Assembly: GCF_964204865.1 (NCBI RefSeq)
Contig: NC_135259.1
Span: 18,424,974-18,488,973 of the forward strand
DNA length: 64,000 bases
Direction: 5' to 3'
DNA from: Styela clava
Lineage: Eukaryota; Chordata; Ascidiacea; Stolidobranchia; Styelidae
Shown here: positions 1 through 11,079 of the stretch, piece by piece
How the letters are laid out: each line of letters begins with the position of its first letter
Position numbering within the stretch: the stretch's first letter is position 1
The notes under the pieces: model-generated
Seen by the model: the letters and a program-made list of their open reading frames with translations, nothing else
The model's database searches: none
What the model was told of the DNA's origin: nothing
Made by a program: the position numbers and the translations under genes

Positions 1-570
1 CTTTCAGCTCATATTGAATTACTTCCGTAGCTATTGTATAACCATAATTATAGCAAAATATGCAATCCTACGACTTTGTGTCGGATGAACAAGTTCAATA
101 AGCAGCCATGGCGTACTGATTACGTAGCTACGCAATAGCGATCACGTGTCTGGCGCCACGAAGACGGGACTACGTGCAGTCGAGAAGACTTGCGTAGCAA
201 ATTGCGTGAGATGACAATTTCGGAAAATCGTGTTCTTGACAGATCAACTGACGAATTTCGATGAAGCTTTAAACCTTTTTATTATGTCAACTTAGAGACA
301 CCGGATGCGTATAATGAATATTGAAATTGCATTTGGAAATACTTCATTTGCACGCCAATATTAGTTCAAATATCCACACAAATAAGTATTTGCTCGCTAT
401 AAATACCAGATTGAATGAAATGTTTGCCGAGGCAAGTAAAGACTTCGAATTTCAACGTTTACTGACTGAACCCACCAAATCTGGAAGCGCCCGACGAAAA
501 CTCAGGAGCAATACTAAGATACAAACGCACCTGAAATGTATTACGCATGTTTCGGTATTATCCGACACAT

Positions 571-902
571 CAGTCGTAGGTGAAAGAACTCACCTACACA
601 TGCGTATCTTGTCGGAATTGCTCTCTCATGCTATTATAACATAAGTTGGAGATAACTTGTCTTGATCTCTCATTGCGATAAAGATTCAATTCGAACATTT
701 TATTCAGCAATCAGAATCATTTTATTATACGAAAATATCAAATTCGAACAAAGAAAACAAAATCGCTTACTAGCATAAAAATATATCCTTCATTCGCTAT
801 ATATTCCAATAACATTAATAATGGCCAATTATTGTCACTCACAAGGATAACATATTGCAAAATAAACAAAGTAGTCACATTGCATATTCATACAACTGTA
901 AC
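571..902. repeat. Left arm of 332-bp internal inverted repeat (copy 1)
   Basis: Reverse complement of 1219-1550 with few differences and equal length. The arms flank a ~316-bp centre. Near the outer end is a nested 8-bp hairpin, GTAGGTGA/TCACCTAC. Confidence 0.85.
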
Positions 903-1218
903 ACATATGTACTTGAAACATACGAACATAGTAAATTTATTATCGAGCTTCCATATCGGAATTCATTATAAAAAATTAATGTGCAGTATGGTGGTGCATA
1001 AAATAATACATCAATCGAGGAATTTGTCAAAAACGCTATGGAATCACAGACGTAGTCAATATGTTGCCTCATTCGAATTATGGTTTGGTGAAGTTAGCGT
1101 CTACCATGCACTAAACTATCAACATATCTAGCTTGGCCGATGAATCGCAAATAGAAATATAAAAAATATGTGCGGAGTCCGATTGGCGCTAACGCACCTG
1201 GATTTTAACTTTGCTACA

Positions 1219-1550
1219 GTTACAGTTGTATGAATATGCAATGTGACTACTTTGTTTATTTTGCAATATGTTATCCTTGTGAGTGACAATAATTGGCCAT
1301 TATTAATGTTATTGGAATATATAGCGAATGAAGGATATATTTTTATGCTAGTAAACGATTTTGTTTTCTTTGTTCAAATTTGATATTTTCGTATAATAAA
1401 ATGATTCTGATTGCTGAATAAAATGTTCGAATTGAATCTTTATCGCAATGAGAGATCAAGACAAGTTATCATCAACTTATGTTATAATAGCATGAGAGAG
1501 CAATTCCGACAAGATACGCGTGTGTAGGTGAGTTCTTTCACCTACGACTG
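1219..1550. repeat. Right arm of 332-bp internal inverted repeat (copy 1)
   Basis: Reverse complement of 571-902; with it forms a fold-back structure inside the transposon. Confidence 0.85.
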
Positions 1551-1790
1551 AAGTGCCGGAATGAACGATAACTGATGACACCGCTGGGTTCGCCCCTTTC
1601 CCGATGAATCAAAAACTAAATACGAGAGAGAATGAATAGGAGAGAACTCTCTCGTTTTCACCTCGGCACGGAACGGTAAAATTGAAAAAACTGATCTTGG
1701 CATCGAAAGTGTTAATTAAACTACAAGGATATTAATTCAGTGGTGCAAAAATAAGTAAAACACCAATTAATTTTTAAAATGTTTATCAAC

Positions 1791-1853
1791 GGTTAGGGGT
1801 TAGGATTCCTGGCTTTCACCCAGGCGCCCCGTGTTCGATTCCCGGTCTGGGAA
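1791..1853 (+). pseudogene. tRNA-Glu pseudogene, Glu-X (TTC)
   Basis: 63 nt from the D arm to the discriminator. The 5' acceptor strand is missing, so no acceptor stem can form. Loop CTTTCAC is intact. The T stem is damaged (CCGTG against CCCGG). TTTTT follows. Confidence 0.85.
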
Positions 1854-2164
1854 CCTTTTTATCCAGCAAAGATCCGTCAGTGTTCGTTTCGAAACGCCAG
1901 AAAGTAAATGATGGAAGAAAGAATATGGAAGCAAAATAAATAAATTATCTGCTTACAGAATGCAGAAATACATATGAAAGCTTTACACTACAGGCTATAT
2001 TCATAAAGCGACTTAAAAATAAGGTAGCAAAACTGGAACGTTTCGAGTGGGCCATTAGTGACCTTTTATTTGATGATGAAACTTGCACGGATATTAATTC
2101 AGTGGTGCTAAAATATTTTAACATTAATTCATTTTTAAAATAGGTATTTGCTTATGAATTCATA

Positions 2165-2235
2165 TCTCAGATGGTCTAAGGGTTAGGATTCCTGGCTTTT
2201 ACCCATGCGGCCCGGATTCGATTCCCGGTCCGGAA
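2165..2235 (+). pseudogene. tRNA-Glu-like, Glu-K (anticodon TTT)
   Basis: Glu body whose anticodon loop reads CTTTTAC, giving TTT (lysine AAA). The 5' strand TCTCAGA faces a 3' strand shortened by 1 nt (TCCGGAA), anticodon stem CCTGG/CCATG is imperfect, and B box G53 is A. Same lesions recur in other Glu-K copies. Confidence 0.8.
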
Positions 2236-2451
2236 CCTTTTTATCCAGCAAAGATCCTGTAAGTGTTCGTTTCGAAAAGCCAGAATATAAATGATGGTAG
2301 CTTCACACTACAGTCTATATACATATAGCGACTTAAGAATGTGGTAGCAGAATAAATAAATTAGCTGCTTACAGAAGGCAGAAATACATAAAGTGTTTTA
2401 AATACTGACGTTGTAAACTACTTAAATATTAATTCAGTAGTGCTAAAATAA

Positions 2452-2467
2452 GTTAACAATTGTTAAC
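2452..2467. repeat. 16-bp perfect palindrome
   Basis: GTTAACAATTGTTAAC, followed by a further GTTAAC; recurs before the Asn-A genes in block A (for example near 6994, 9074 and 16291). Function unknown. Confidence 0.8.
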
Positions 2468-2589
2468 GAAGTGAAGTTAACGAACTATTTCTCAAAAAAA
2501 GTGGATTTCTCCCAAGGGAACACAACGAGAGAGAGAGAAAAAAATTACAATCTATTAATTTTGTAAAAATACAGTATAGAACAAGATAA

Positions 2590-2681
2590 CGTCCCTGGGT
2601 GGGCTCGAACCACCAACCTTTCGGTAACCCTCACAATGTGAGATAACAGCCGAACGCGCTGACCAATTGCGCCACAGAGAC
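2590..2681 (-). tRNA. tRNA-Asn(GTT) with 18-nt intron, Asn-A
   Basis: 92 nt. Minus strand begins GTCTCTG and ends CAGGGAC plus discriminator G. The anticodon arm is TTCGG CTGTTA, then an 18-nt insertion after position 37, then A CCGAA; removing it gives a standard 74-nt tRNA-Asn. The intron folds on itself (CTCAC/GTGAG, loop ATT). B box GGTTCGAGCC is intact. First T5 lies ~20 nt downstream. Confidence 0.9.
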
Positions 2682-2768
2682 GGACGGGAGTTAGGACATG
2701 TTAAGTTGCAATATAATACAATTGAGCTATCAATTCTATTTGTTAATCTGTAACATAGGTTTGTAGTG

Positions 2769-2806
2769 ACACCCAGACGGCCCGGGTTCGATTTCCGGTC
2801 TGGGAA
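2769..2806 (+). pseudogene. tRNA-Glu 3' half, Glu-H
   Basis: Starts in the anticodon loop (CACCCAG) and runs through the T arm to TCTGGGAA; the 5' half is absent. B box kept, followed by GTTTTTG. Confidence 0.8.
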
Positions 2807-3194
2807 CGTTTTTGTCGAGCAAATTTCTGTCAGTTTTTCTTGCGAAACGCTAGGAAGTGAATGATGAAAGCTTTACACAACAGTCTATATACATAAAGCG
2901 ACTATCAAGAATGTGGTAGTGAAATAAATAAATTAGCTGCTTACAGAAGGCAGAAATACATAAAGAATTTTAAACTACATGGATATTAATTTAGTGGTGC
3001 TAAAATAAGTTAAAACTAACTCATTTTTAAAATATTTATCAGCCTAAGAATTCATATCCCATATGGTACTAAAATATTTTAACACTAATTCATTTTAAAA
3101 ATATTTATCAGCCTAAGAATTCATATTCCAGATGGTACTAAAATAAGTTAACACTAATTCATTTTCAAAAAATTCATCAGCACATGAATTCATA

Positions 3195-3266
3195 TCCCAG
3201 ATGGTCTAAAGGTTAGAATTCCTGGCTTTCACCCAGGCGGCCCGGGTTCGATTCCCGGTCTGGGAA
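3195..3266 (+). tRNA. tRNA-Glu(TTC), Glu-T
   Basis: Complete: acceptor TCCCAGA/TCTGGGA, loop CTTTCAC in a paired CCTGG/CCAGG stem, T loop TTCGATT, then CCTTTTT. D arm has GTCTAAAGG and AGAATT changes. Confidence 0.85.
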
Positions 3267-3561
3267 CCTTTTTATCCAGCAATAATCTGTTCAATTTTTG
3301 TTGCAAAACTCTATGAAATGAATAATGGAAGCTTTACACTATAGTCTATATACATAGAGCGACTATTAAGAATATGGTAGCGAAATAAATGAATTAGCTA
3401 CTTACAGAAGGCAGAAATACATAAAGCGTTTTAAACTACTAGAATATTAATTCAGTGGTGCTAAAATAAGTTAACACCAATTCATTTTAAAAATATTTAT
3501 GGTAGTAAAATAGGTTAATACTGATTCATTTTTAAAATAATTATCAGCGTGTGAATTCATA

Positions 3562-3633
3562 TTCCAGATAGTCGAGGGGTTAGAATTCCTGGCTTTCACC
3601 CAGGCGGCCCGGATTCGATTCCCGGTCTGGGAA
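3562..3633 (+). tRNA. tRNA-Glu(TTC), Glu-G
   Basis: Acceptor starts TTCCAGA (T2-G71 wobble). D arm is GTCGAGG and G53 is A, which breaks the G53-C61 pair and alters both promoter boxes. TTTTT follows. Confidence 0.7.
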
Positions 3634-3811
3634 CCTTTTTATCCAGCAAAGATCCTGTCAGTGTCAGTTTCGAAAAGCCAGAAAGTAAATGATGGAAGTT
3701 TCACCTTACAGTCTATATGCATAAAGCGACTAAAGAATATGGTAGCAAAATAAATAATTTAGCTGCTTACAGAAGGCAGAAATACATAAAGCGTTCACTT
3801 TCGATGCCAAG

Positions 3812-3882
3812 GACGTATATATACGTCATTTGGCGCCAACCGTTCCGTGCCATCAATGCAAAATGACGTATATATACGTCAT
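3812..3882. repeat. Two subterminal palindromes in the transposon
   Basis: GACGTATATATACGTC occurs at about 3813 and again within ATGACGTATATATACGTCAT at about 3863, both perfect palindromes ~50 bp apart near the left end. They could be transposase binding sites; that is speculation. Confidence 0.7.
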
Positions 3883-5112
3883 TCGAAAAGAAAAAAGTTT
3901 AATAGATAGAAGAAGGTCAAGTTCAGATATTTGCCGTCTTTTTTCTTCTCTCTCTCTTGTTGTCAAGTTGGGGGGAAAGAATGACGTCGTCAGCCAATCG
4001 CGTCATTCAAGAAATACCAAGATGGAAGGAGGGTCTGCCATGAAGTAAATTTTCAACTTATTTAGCATGGCCGAGGTACATATTAGCCGCAAATTATCAT
4101 CAAAAATTTGTACGAGACCGACTGACGCCAACACACGGTTTCAACTTTTTACGGTGAAATGATTGAAAGGTGTGAGGAGAGATGATAATATTATCAATCA
4201 TGTTACGAAGATGTAGAAAAACATTACTAAACCGGGAAATAATTCGAATATTTTTATATGCATGATCGTCGTCTTATTGGCAGGACGATGAAATGATTCA
4301 AAATGTTGGTATTTTTGAACGTTTTTTTAATTTTTTATCATTTTTGGGTAACGGATTGACGGACATCTGCAACGAAAGCAAATTTTATCGTCCTGAGAGG
4401 TGAAATGTTACATTTTGAAATAATAAAGTGAGAAATTGATATTATTCGGAACATATATTTTTCTACTTGTCAGTGAGATATGATCCATGATATAGTAATT
4501 TAGTGGGAAATATATTACCAATAACACAGAGCCCCTCGTATGCTTTCAGCTCATATTGAATTACTTCCGTAGCTATTGTATAACCATAATTATAGCAAAA
4601 TATGCAATCCTACGACTTTGTGTCGGATGAACAAGTTCAATAAGCAGCCATGGCGTACTGATTACGTAGCTACGCAATAGCGATCACGTGTCTGGCGCCA
4701 CGAAGACGGGACTACGTGCAGTCGAGAAGACTTGCGTAGCAAATTGCGTGAGATGACAATTTCGGAAAATCGTGTTCTTGACAGATCAACTGACGAATTT
4801 CGATGAAGCTTTAAACCTTTTTATTATGTCAACTTAGAGACACCGGATGCGTATAATGAATATTGAAATTGCATTTGGAAATACTTCATTTGCACGCCAA
4901 TATTAGTTCAAATATCCACACAAATAAGTATTTGCTCGCTATAAATACCAGATTGAATGAAATGTTTGCCGAGGCAAGTAAAGACTTCGAATTTCAACGT
5001 TTACTGACTGAACCCACCAAATCTGGAAGCGCCCGACGAAAACTCAGGAGCAATACTAAGATACAAACGCACCTGAAATGTATTACGCATGTTTCGGTAT
5101 TATCCGACACAT

Positions 5113-5444
5113 CAGTCGTAGGTGAAAGAACTCACCTACACATGCGTATCTTGTCGGAATTGCTCTCTCATGCTATTATAACATAAGTTGGAGATAACTT
5201 GTCTTGATCTCTCATTGCGATAAAGATTCAATTCGAACATTTTATTCAGCAATCAGAATCATTTTATTATACGAAAATATCAAATTCGAACAAAGAAAAC
5301 AAAATCGCTTACTAGCATAAAAATATATCCTTCATTCGCTATATATTCCAATAACATTAATAATGGCCAATTATTGTCACTCACAAGGATAACATATTGC
5401 AAAATAAACAAAGTAGTCACATTGCATATTCATACAACTGTAAC
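5113..5444. repeat. Left arm of internal inverted repeat (copy 2)
   Basis: Same as 571-902; pairs with 5761-6092. Confidence 0.85.
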
Positions 5445-5760
5445 ACATATGTACTTGAAACATACGAACATAGTAAATTTATTATCGAGCTTCCATATCG
5501 GAATTCATTATAAAAAATTAATGTGCAGTATGGTGGTGCATAAAATAATACATCAATCGAGGAATTTGTCAAAAACGCTATGGAATCACAGACGTAGTCA
5601 ATATGTTGCCTCATTCGAATTATGGTTTGGTGAAGTTAGCGTCTACCATGCACTAAACTATCAACATATCTAGCTTGGCCGATGAATCGCAAATAGAAAT
5701 ATAAAAAATATGTGCGGAGTCCGATTGGCGCTAACGCACCTGGATTTTAACTTTGCTACA

Positions 5761-6092
5761 GTTACAGTTGTATGAATATGCAATGTGACTACTTTGTTTA
5801 TTTTGCAATATGTTATCCTTGTGAGTGACAATAATTGGCCATTATTAATGTTATTGGAATATATAGCGAATGAAGGATATATTTTTATGCTAGTAAACGA
5901 TTTTGTTTTCTTTGTTCAAATTTGATATTTTCGTATAATAAAATGATTCTGATTGCTGAATAAAATGTTCGAATTGAATCTTTATCGCAATGAGAGATCA
6001 AGACAAGTTATCATCAACTTATGTTATAATAGCATGAGAGAGCAATTCCGACAAGATACGCGTGTGTAGGTGAGTTCTTTCACCTACGACTG
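5761..6092. repeat. Right arm of internal inverted repeat (copy 2)
   Basis: Same as 1219-1550. Confidence 0.85.
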
Positions 6093-6332
6093 AAGTGCCG
6101 GAATGAACGATAACTGATGACACCGCTGGGTTCGCCCCTTTCCCGATGAATCAAAAACTAAATACGAGAGAGAATGAATAGGAGAGAACTCTCTCGTTTT
6201 CACCTCGGCACGGAACGGTAAAATTGAAAAAACTGATCTTGGCATCGAAAGTGTTAATTAAACTACAAGGATATTAATTCAGTGGTGCAAAAATAAGTAA
6301 AACACCAATTAATTTTTAAAATGTTTATCAAC

Positions 6333-6395
6333 GGTTAGGGGTTAGGATTCCTGGCTTTCACCCAGGCGCCCCGTGTTCGATTCCCGGTCTGGGAA
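6333..6395 (+). pseudogene. tRNA-Glu pseudogene, Glu-X (TTC)
   Basis: Identical to 1791-1853. Confidence 0.85.
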
Positions 6396-6706
6396 CCTTT
6401 TTATCCAGCAAAGATCCGTCAGTGTTCGTTTCGAAACGCCAGAAAGTAAATGATGGAAGAAAGAATATGGAAGCAAAATAAATAAATTATCTGCTTACAG
6501 AATGCAGAAATACATATGAAAGCTTTACACTACAGGCTATATTCATAAAGCGACTTAAAAATAAGGTAGCAAAACTGGAACGTTTCGAGTGGGCCATTAG
6601 TGACCTTTTATTTGATGATGAAACTTGCACGGATATTAATTCAGTGGTGCTAAAATATTTTAACATTAATTCATTTTTAAAATAGGTATTTGCTTATGAA
6701 TTCATA

Positions 6707-6777
6707 TCTCAGATGGTCTAAGGGTTAGGATTCCTGGCTTTTACCCATGCGGCCCGGATTCGATTCCCGGTCCGGAA
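6707..6777 (+). pseudogene. tRNA-Glu-like, Glu-K (TTT)
   Basis: Identical to 2165-2235. Confidence 0.8.
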
Positions 6778-7131
6778 CCTTTTTATCCAGCAAAGATCCT
6801 GTAAGTGTTCGTTTCGAAAAGCCAGAATATAAATGATGGTAGCTTCACACTACAGTCTATATACATATAGCGACTTAAGAATGTGGTAGCAGAATAAATA
6901 AATTAGCTGCTTACAGAAGGCAGAAATACATAAAGTGTTTTAAATACTGACGTTGTAAACTACTTAAATATTAATTCAGTAGTGCTAAAATAAGTTAACA
7001 ATTGTTAACGAAGTGAAGTTAACGAACTATTTCTCAAAAATAGTGGATTTCTCCCAAGGGAACACAACGAGAGAGAGAGAAAAAAATTACAATCTATTAA
7101 TTTTGTAAAAAAACAGTATAGAACAAGATAA

Positions 7132-7223
7132 CGTCCCTGGGTGGGCTCGAACCACCAACCTTTCGGTAACCCTCACAATGTGAGATAACAGCCGAACGCG
7201 CTGACCAATTGCGCCACAGAGAC
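7132..7223 (-). tRNA. tRNA-Asn(GTT), Asn-A, intron
   Basis: Same sequence as 2590-2681, intron included. Confidence 0.9.
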
Positions 7224-7310
7224 GGACGGGAGTTAGGACATGTTAAGTTGCAATATAATACAATTGAGCTATCAATTCTATTTGTTAATCTGTAACATAG
7301 GTTTGTAGTG

Positions 7311-7348
7311 ACACCCAGACGGCCCGGGTTAGATTTCCGGTCTGGGAA
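7311..7348 (+). pseudogene. tRNA-Glu 3' half, Glu-H
   Basis: As 2769-2806, but the T loop reads TTAGATT, so C56 of the B box is lost. Confidence 0.8.
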
Positions 7349-7736
7349 CGTTTTTGTCGAGCAAATTTCTGTCAGTTTTTCTTGCGAAACGCTAGGAAGT
7401 AAATGATGGAAGCTTTACACAACAGTCTATATACATAAAGCGACTATTAAGAATGTGGTAGCGAAATAAATAAATTAGCTGCTTACAGAAGGCAGAAATA
7501 CATAAAGAATTTTAAACTACATGGATATTAATTTAGTGGTGCTAAAATAAGTTAAAACTAACTCATTTTTAAAATATTTATCAGCCTAAGAATTCATATC
7601 CCATATGGTACTAAAATATGTTAACACTAATTCATTTTAAAAATATTTATCAGCCTAAGAATTCATATCCCAGATGGTACTAAAATAAGTTAACACTAAT
7701 TCATTTTCAAAATATTCATCAGCACATGAATTCATA

Positions 7737-7808
7737 TCCCAGATGGTCTAGGGGTTAGGATTCCTTGCTTTCACCCAGGCGGCCCGGGTTCGATTCCCGG
7801 TCTGGGAA
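7737..7808 (+). tRNA. tRNA-Glu(TTC), Glu-T
   Basis: Complete with clean D and T arms; anticodon stem is CCTTG, a mismatch at position 30. Confidence 0.8.
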
Positions 7809-8103
7809 CCTTTTTATCCAGCTATAATCTGTTCAGTTTTTGTTGCAAAACTCTATGAAATGAATAATGGAAGCTTTACACTATAGTCTATATACATAGA
7901 GCGACTATTAAGAATATGGTAGCGAAATAAATGAATTAGCTACTTACAGAAGGCAGAAATACACAAAGCGTTTTAAACTACTAGGATATTAATTCAGTGG
8001 TGCTAAAATAAGTTAACACCAATTCATTTTAAAAATATTTATGGTAGTAAAATAGGTTAATACTGATTCATTTTTAAAATAATTATCAGCGTATGAATTC
8101 ATA

Positions 8104-8175
8104 TTCCAGAAGGTCGAGGGGTTAGAATTCCTGGCTTTCACCCAGGCGGCCCGGATTCGATTCCCGGTCTGGGAA
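8104..8175 (+). tRNA. tRNA-Glu(TTC), Glu-G
   Basis: Starts TTCCAGA; GTCGAGG D arm and G53A. Confidence 0.7.
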
Positions 8176-8412
8176 CCTTTTTATCCAGCAAAGATCCTGT
8201 CAGTGTCCGTTTCGAAAAGCCAGAAAGTAAATGATGAAAGTTTCACCTTACAGTCTATATGCATAAAGCGACTAAAGAATATGGTAGCAAAATAAATAAT
8301 TTAGCTGCTTACAGAAGGCAGAAATACATAAAGCGTTTTAAACTACAAGGATATTAATTCAGTGGTGCAAAAATAAGTAAAACACCAATTCATTTTTAAA
8401 ATGTTTATCAAC

Positions 8413-8475
8413 GGTTAGGGGTTAGGATTCCTGGCTTTCACCCAGGCGCCCCGTGTTCGATTCCCGGTCTGGGAA
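8413..8475 (+). pseudogene. tRNA-Glu pseudogene, Glu-X (TTC)
   Basis: Third copy of the 5'-truncated form; keeps the CCGTG T-stem lesion. Confidence 0.85.
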
Positions 8476-8786
8476 CCTTTTTATCCAGCAAAGATCTGTC
8501 AGTGTTCGTTTCGAAACGCCAGAAAGTAAATGATGGAAGAAAGAATATGGAAGCAAAATAAATAAATTATCTGCTTACAGAATGCAGAAATACATATGAA
8601 AGCTTTACACTACAGGCTATATTCATAAAGCGATTTAAAAATAAGGTAGCAAAACTTGAACGTTTCGAGTGGGCCATTAGTGACATTTTATTTGATGATG
8701 AAACTTGCACGGATATTAATTCAGTGGTGCTAAAATATTTTAACAGTAATTCATTTTTAAAATAGGTATTTGCTTATGAATTCATA

Positions 8787-8857
8787 TCTCAGATGGTCTA
8801 AGGGTTAGGATTCCTGGCTTTTACCCATGCGGCCCGGATTCGATTCCCGGTCCGGAA
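8787..8857 (+). pseudogene. tRNA-Glu-like, Glu-K (TTT)
   Basis: Same shortened acceptor and CTTTTAC loop as the other Glu-K copies. Confidence 0.8.
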
Positions 8858-9211
8858 CCTTTTTATCCAGCAAAGATACTGTAAGTGTTCGTTTTGAAAA
8901 GCCAGAATATAAATGATGGTAGCTTCACACTACAGTCTATATACATATAGCGACTTAATAATATGGTAGCAGAATAAATAAATTAGCTGTTTACAGAAGG
9001 CAGAAATACATAAAGTGTTTTAAATACTGACGTTGTAAACTACTTAAATAATAATTCAGTAGTGCTAAAATAAGTTAACAATTGTTAACGAAGTGAAGTT
9101 AACGAACTATTTCTCAAAAATAGTGGATTTCTCCCAAGGGAACACAACGAGAGAGAGAGAAAAAAATTACAATCTATTAATTTTGTAAAAATACAGTATA
9201 GAACAAGATAA

Positions 9212-9303
9212 CGTCCCTGGGTGGGCTCGAACCACCAACCTTTCGGTAACCCTCACAATGTGAGATAACAGCCGAACGCGCTGACCAATTGCGCCACAGA
9301 GAC
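9212..9303 (-). tRNA. tRNA-Asn(GTT), Asn-A, intron
   Basis: No change from the Asn-A type sequence seen. Confidence 0.9.
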
Positions 9304-9390
9304 GGACGGGAGTTAGGACATGTTAAGTTGCAATATAATACTATTGAGCTATCAATTCTATTTGTTAATCTGTAACATAGGTTTGTAGTG

Positions 9391-9428
9391 ACACCCAGAC
9401 GGCCCGGGTTCGATTTCCGGTCTGGGAA
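9391..9428 (+). pseudogene. tRNA-Glu 3' half, Glu-H
   Basis: T loop TTCGATT intact. Confidence 0.8.
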
Positions 9429-9816
9429 CGTTTTTGTCGAGCAAATTTCTGTCAGTTTTTCTTGCGAAACGCTAGGAAGTGAATGATGGAAGCTTTACAC
9501 AACAGTCTATATACATAAAGCGACTATTAAGAATGTGGTAGTGAAATGAATAAATTAGCTGCTTACAGAAGGCAGAAATACATAAAGAATTTTAAACTAC
9601 ATGGATATTAATTTAGTGGTGCTAAAATAAGTTAAAACTAACTCATTTTTAAAATATTTATCAGCCTAAGAATTCATATCCCATATGGTACTAAAATATG
9701 TTAACACTAATTCATTTTAAATATATTTATCAGCCTAAGAATTCATATCCCAGATGGTACTAAAATAAGTCAACACTAATTCATTTTTAAAATATTCATC
9801 AGCGTATGAATTCATA

Positions 9817-9888
9817 TCCTAGATGGTCTAGGGGTTAGGATTCCTGGCTTTCACCCAGGCGGCCCGGGTTCGATTCCCGGTCTTGGAA
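9817..9888 (+). tRNA. tRNA-Glu(TTC), Glu-T
   Basis: Acceptor TCCTAGA/TCTTGGA gives one T-T mismatch at the fourth pair; otherwise intact. Confidence 0.8.
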
Positions 9889-10182
9889 CCTTTTTATCCA
9901 GCAATAATCTGTTCAGTTTTTGTTGCAAAACTCTAGGAAATGAATAATGGAAGATTTACACTATAGTCTATATACATAGAGCGACTATTAAGAATATGGT
10001 AGCGAAATAAATGAATTAGTACTTACAGAAGGCAGAAATACATAAAGCGTTTTAAACTACTAGGATATTAATTCAGTGGTGCTAAAATAAGTTAACACCA
10101 ATTCATTTTAAAAATATTTATGGTAGTAAAATAGGTTAATACTAATTCATTTTTGAAATATTTATCAGCGTATGAATTCATA

Positions 10183-10254
10183 TCCCAGAAGGTCGAGGGG
10201 TTAGAATTCCTGGCTTTCACCCAGGCAGCGCGGATTCGATTCCCGGTCTGGGAA
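10183..10254 (+). tRNA. tRNA-Glu(TTC), Glu-G
   Basis: GTCGAGG D arm; variable/T-stem region reads CAGCGCGGA, weakening the T stem further. Confidence 0.6.
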
Positions 10255-10491
10255 CCTTTTTATCCAGCGAAGATCCTGTCAGTGTTCGTTTCGAAAAGCC
10301 AGAAAGTAAATGATGGAAGTTTCACCTTACAGTCTATATGCAAAAAGCGACTAAAGAATATGGTAGCAAAATAAATAAATTAGCTGCTTACAGAAGGCAG
10401 AAATACATAACGCGATTTAAACTACATGGATATTAATTCAGTGGTGCAAAAATAAGTAAAACACCAATTCATTTTTAAAATATTTATCAAC

Positions 10492-10554
10492 GGTTAGGGG
10501 TTAGGATTCCTGGCTTACACCCAGTCGGCCCGGGTTCGATTCCCGGTCTGGGAA
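10492..10554 (+). pseudogene. tRNA-Glu pseudogene, Glu-X with anticodon TAC
   Basis: 5'-truncated. Loop CTTACAC gives TAC (valine GUA) in stem CCTGG/CCAGT. The same combination recurs at 17708. Confidence 0.75.
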
Positions 10555-10770
10555 CCTTTTTATTCAGCAGAGATCTGTCAGTGTTCGTTTCGAAACGCCA
10601 GGAAGTAAATGATGGAAGAAAGAATATGGTAGCAAAATGAATAAATTAGCTGCTTACAGAAGGCAGAAATACATAAAGCGTTTTTAAACTACATGGATAT
10701 TAATTCAGTGGTACTGAAATAAGTTAACACTAATTCATTTTTAAAATACTTATCAGCCTAATAATTCATA

Positions 10771-10842
10771 TCCCAGATGGTCTAGGGGTTAGGATTCCTG
10801 GCTCTCACCCAGGCGGCCCGGGTTTGATTCCCTGTATGGGAA
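10771..10842 (+). tRNA. tRNA-Glu(CTC), Glu-C, degraded
   Basis: Loop CTCTCAC. T loop TTTGATT loses C56, and the T-stem/acceptor 3' side reads CCTGTATGGGA. Probably poorly functional. Confidence 0.6.
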
Positions 10843-11039
10843 CATTTTAATCCAGAAAAGATCTGTCAATTTTTGTTGCGAAACTCTATTAAATGAATAT
10901 GGGAGCTTTACACTATAGTCTATATACAGAAGGCAGAAATACATAAAGCGTTTTAAACTACATTGATATTAATTCAGTGGTGCTAAAATAAGTTAACACC
11001 TATTCATTTTTAAAATATTTATTAGCGTATGAATGCGTA

Positions 11040-11056
11040 TCCCAGATGGTCTAGGG
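11040..11056 (+). pseudogene. 5' piece of hAT-interrupted tRNA-Glu
   Basis: First 17 nt of a tRNA-Glu, ending in the target duplication GTCTAGGG (11049-11056). The gene continues at 13431. Confidence 0.9.
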
Positions 11057-11079
11057 CAGCGGTTCCCAACCTTTGCAAC

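Larger units (their letters stand above)
1..1711. mobile_element. Right part of non-autonomous DNA transposon, copy 1 (cut by window start)
   Basis: Matches 4543-6253 of the complete copy at an offset of 4542 and looks identical to it by eye. It ends with the terminal repeat CTTGGCATCGAAAGTG at 1696-1711, and tRNA array sequence starts directly after. The longest reading frames (107 codons at 321-644, 99 codons at 832-1131) resemble no transposase I know, so they are not annotated as genes. Confidence 0.75.
1..3795. repeat. 4542-bp segmental duplication, copy 1 (partial)
   Basis: Repeats at 4543-8337. By eye the first ~2480 bp (transposon part plus first tRNAs) are identical in both copies, while 2480-3795 differ by scattered substitutions. 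Spacer DNA between the tRNAs is array monomer sequence with no other genes. Confidence 0.9.
3796..6253. mobile_element. Complete 2458-bp non-autonomous DNA transposon, possibly piggyBac-like
   Basis: Terminal inverted repeats CACTTTCGATGCCAAG (3796-3811) and its reverse complement (6238-6253), with a further shared subterminal CCGTTCCGTGCC. Compared with the empty site at 8331-8350, the filled site has the element plus an extra TTAA at its right edge, next to a TTAA already present. CAC-initial ends and a TTAA junction suggest the piggyBac superfamily (inference). No left TTAA is seen. No transposase frame; it carries two 16-20-bp palindromes and a 332-bp internal inverted repeat. Confidence 0.75.
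4543..8337. repeat. 4542-bp segmental duplication, copy 2
   Basis: Second copy of 1-3795. It includes transposon sequence 4543-6253 and the tRNA unit from 6254. Confidence 0.9.
6254..8338. repeat. 2.08 kb six-tRNA unit, copy 2
   Basis: Order Glu-X, Glu-K, Asn-A(-), Glu-H, Glu-T, Glu-G. Copy 1 is 1712-3795. Copy 3 follows head to tail from 8339 to about 10430 without a transposon between. Confidence 0.85.

Noticed and set aside
321-644. 107-codon reading frame in the transposon, and the 99-codon frame at 832-1131
   Set aside because: They lie in and beside the long inverted repeat, resemble no family I recognise, and their identity in both copies follows from the segmental duplication.
3796-6253. 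Confident assignment of the transposon to CACTA or Transib because its ends start with CAC
   Set aside because: The end sequence goes beyond CAC differently, no matching 2-5-bp duplication is clear, and an extra TTAA at the right edge fits piggyBac better; left unresolved.
10153-10374. Many 60-100-codon frames repeated through the array (such as here and at 56518, 27858, 44266)
   Set aside because: They run through tRNA genes and spacers and recur only because the DNA repeats; none has a plausible protein signature.
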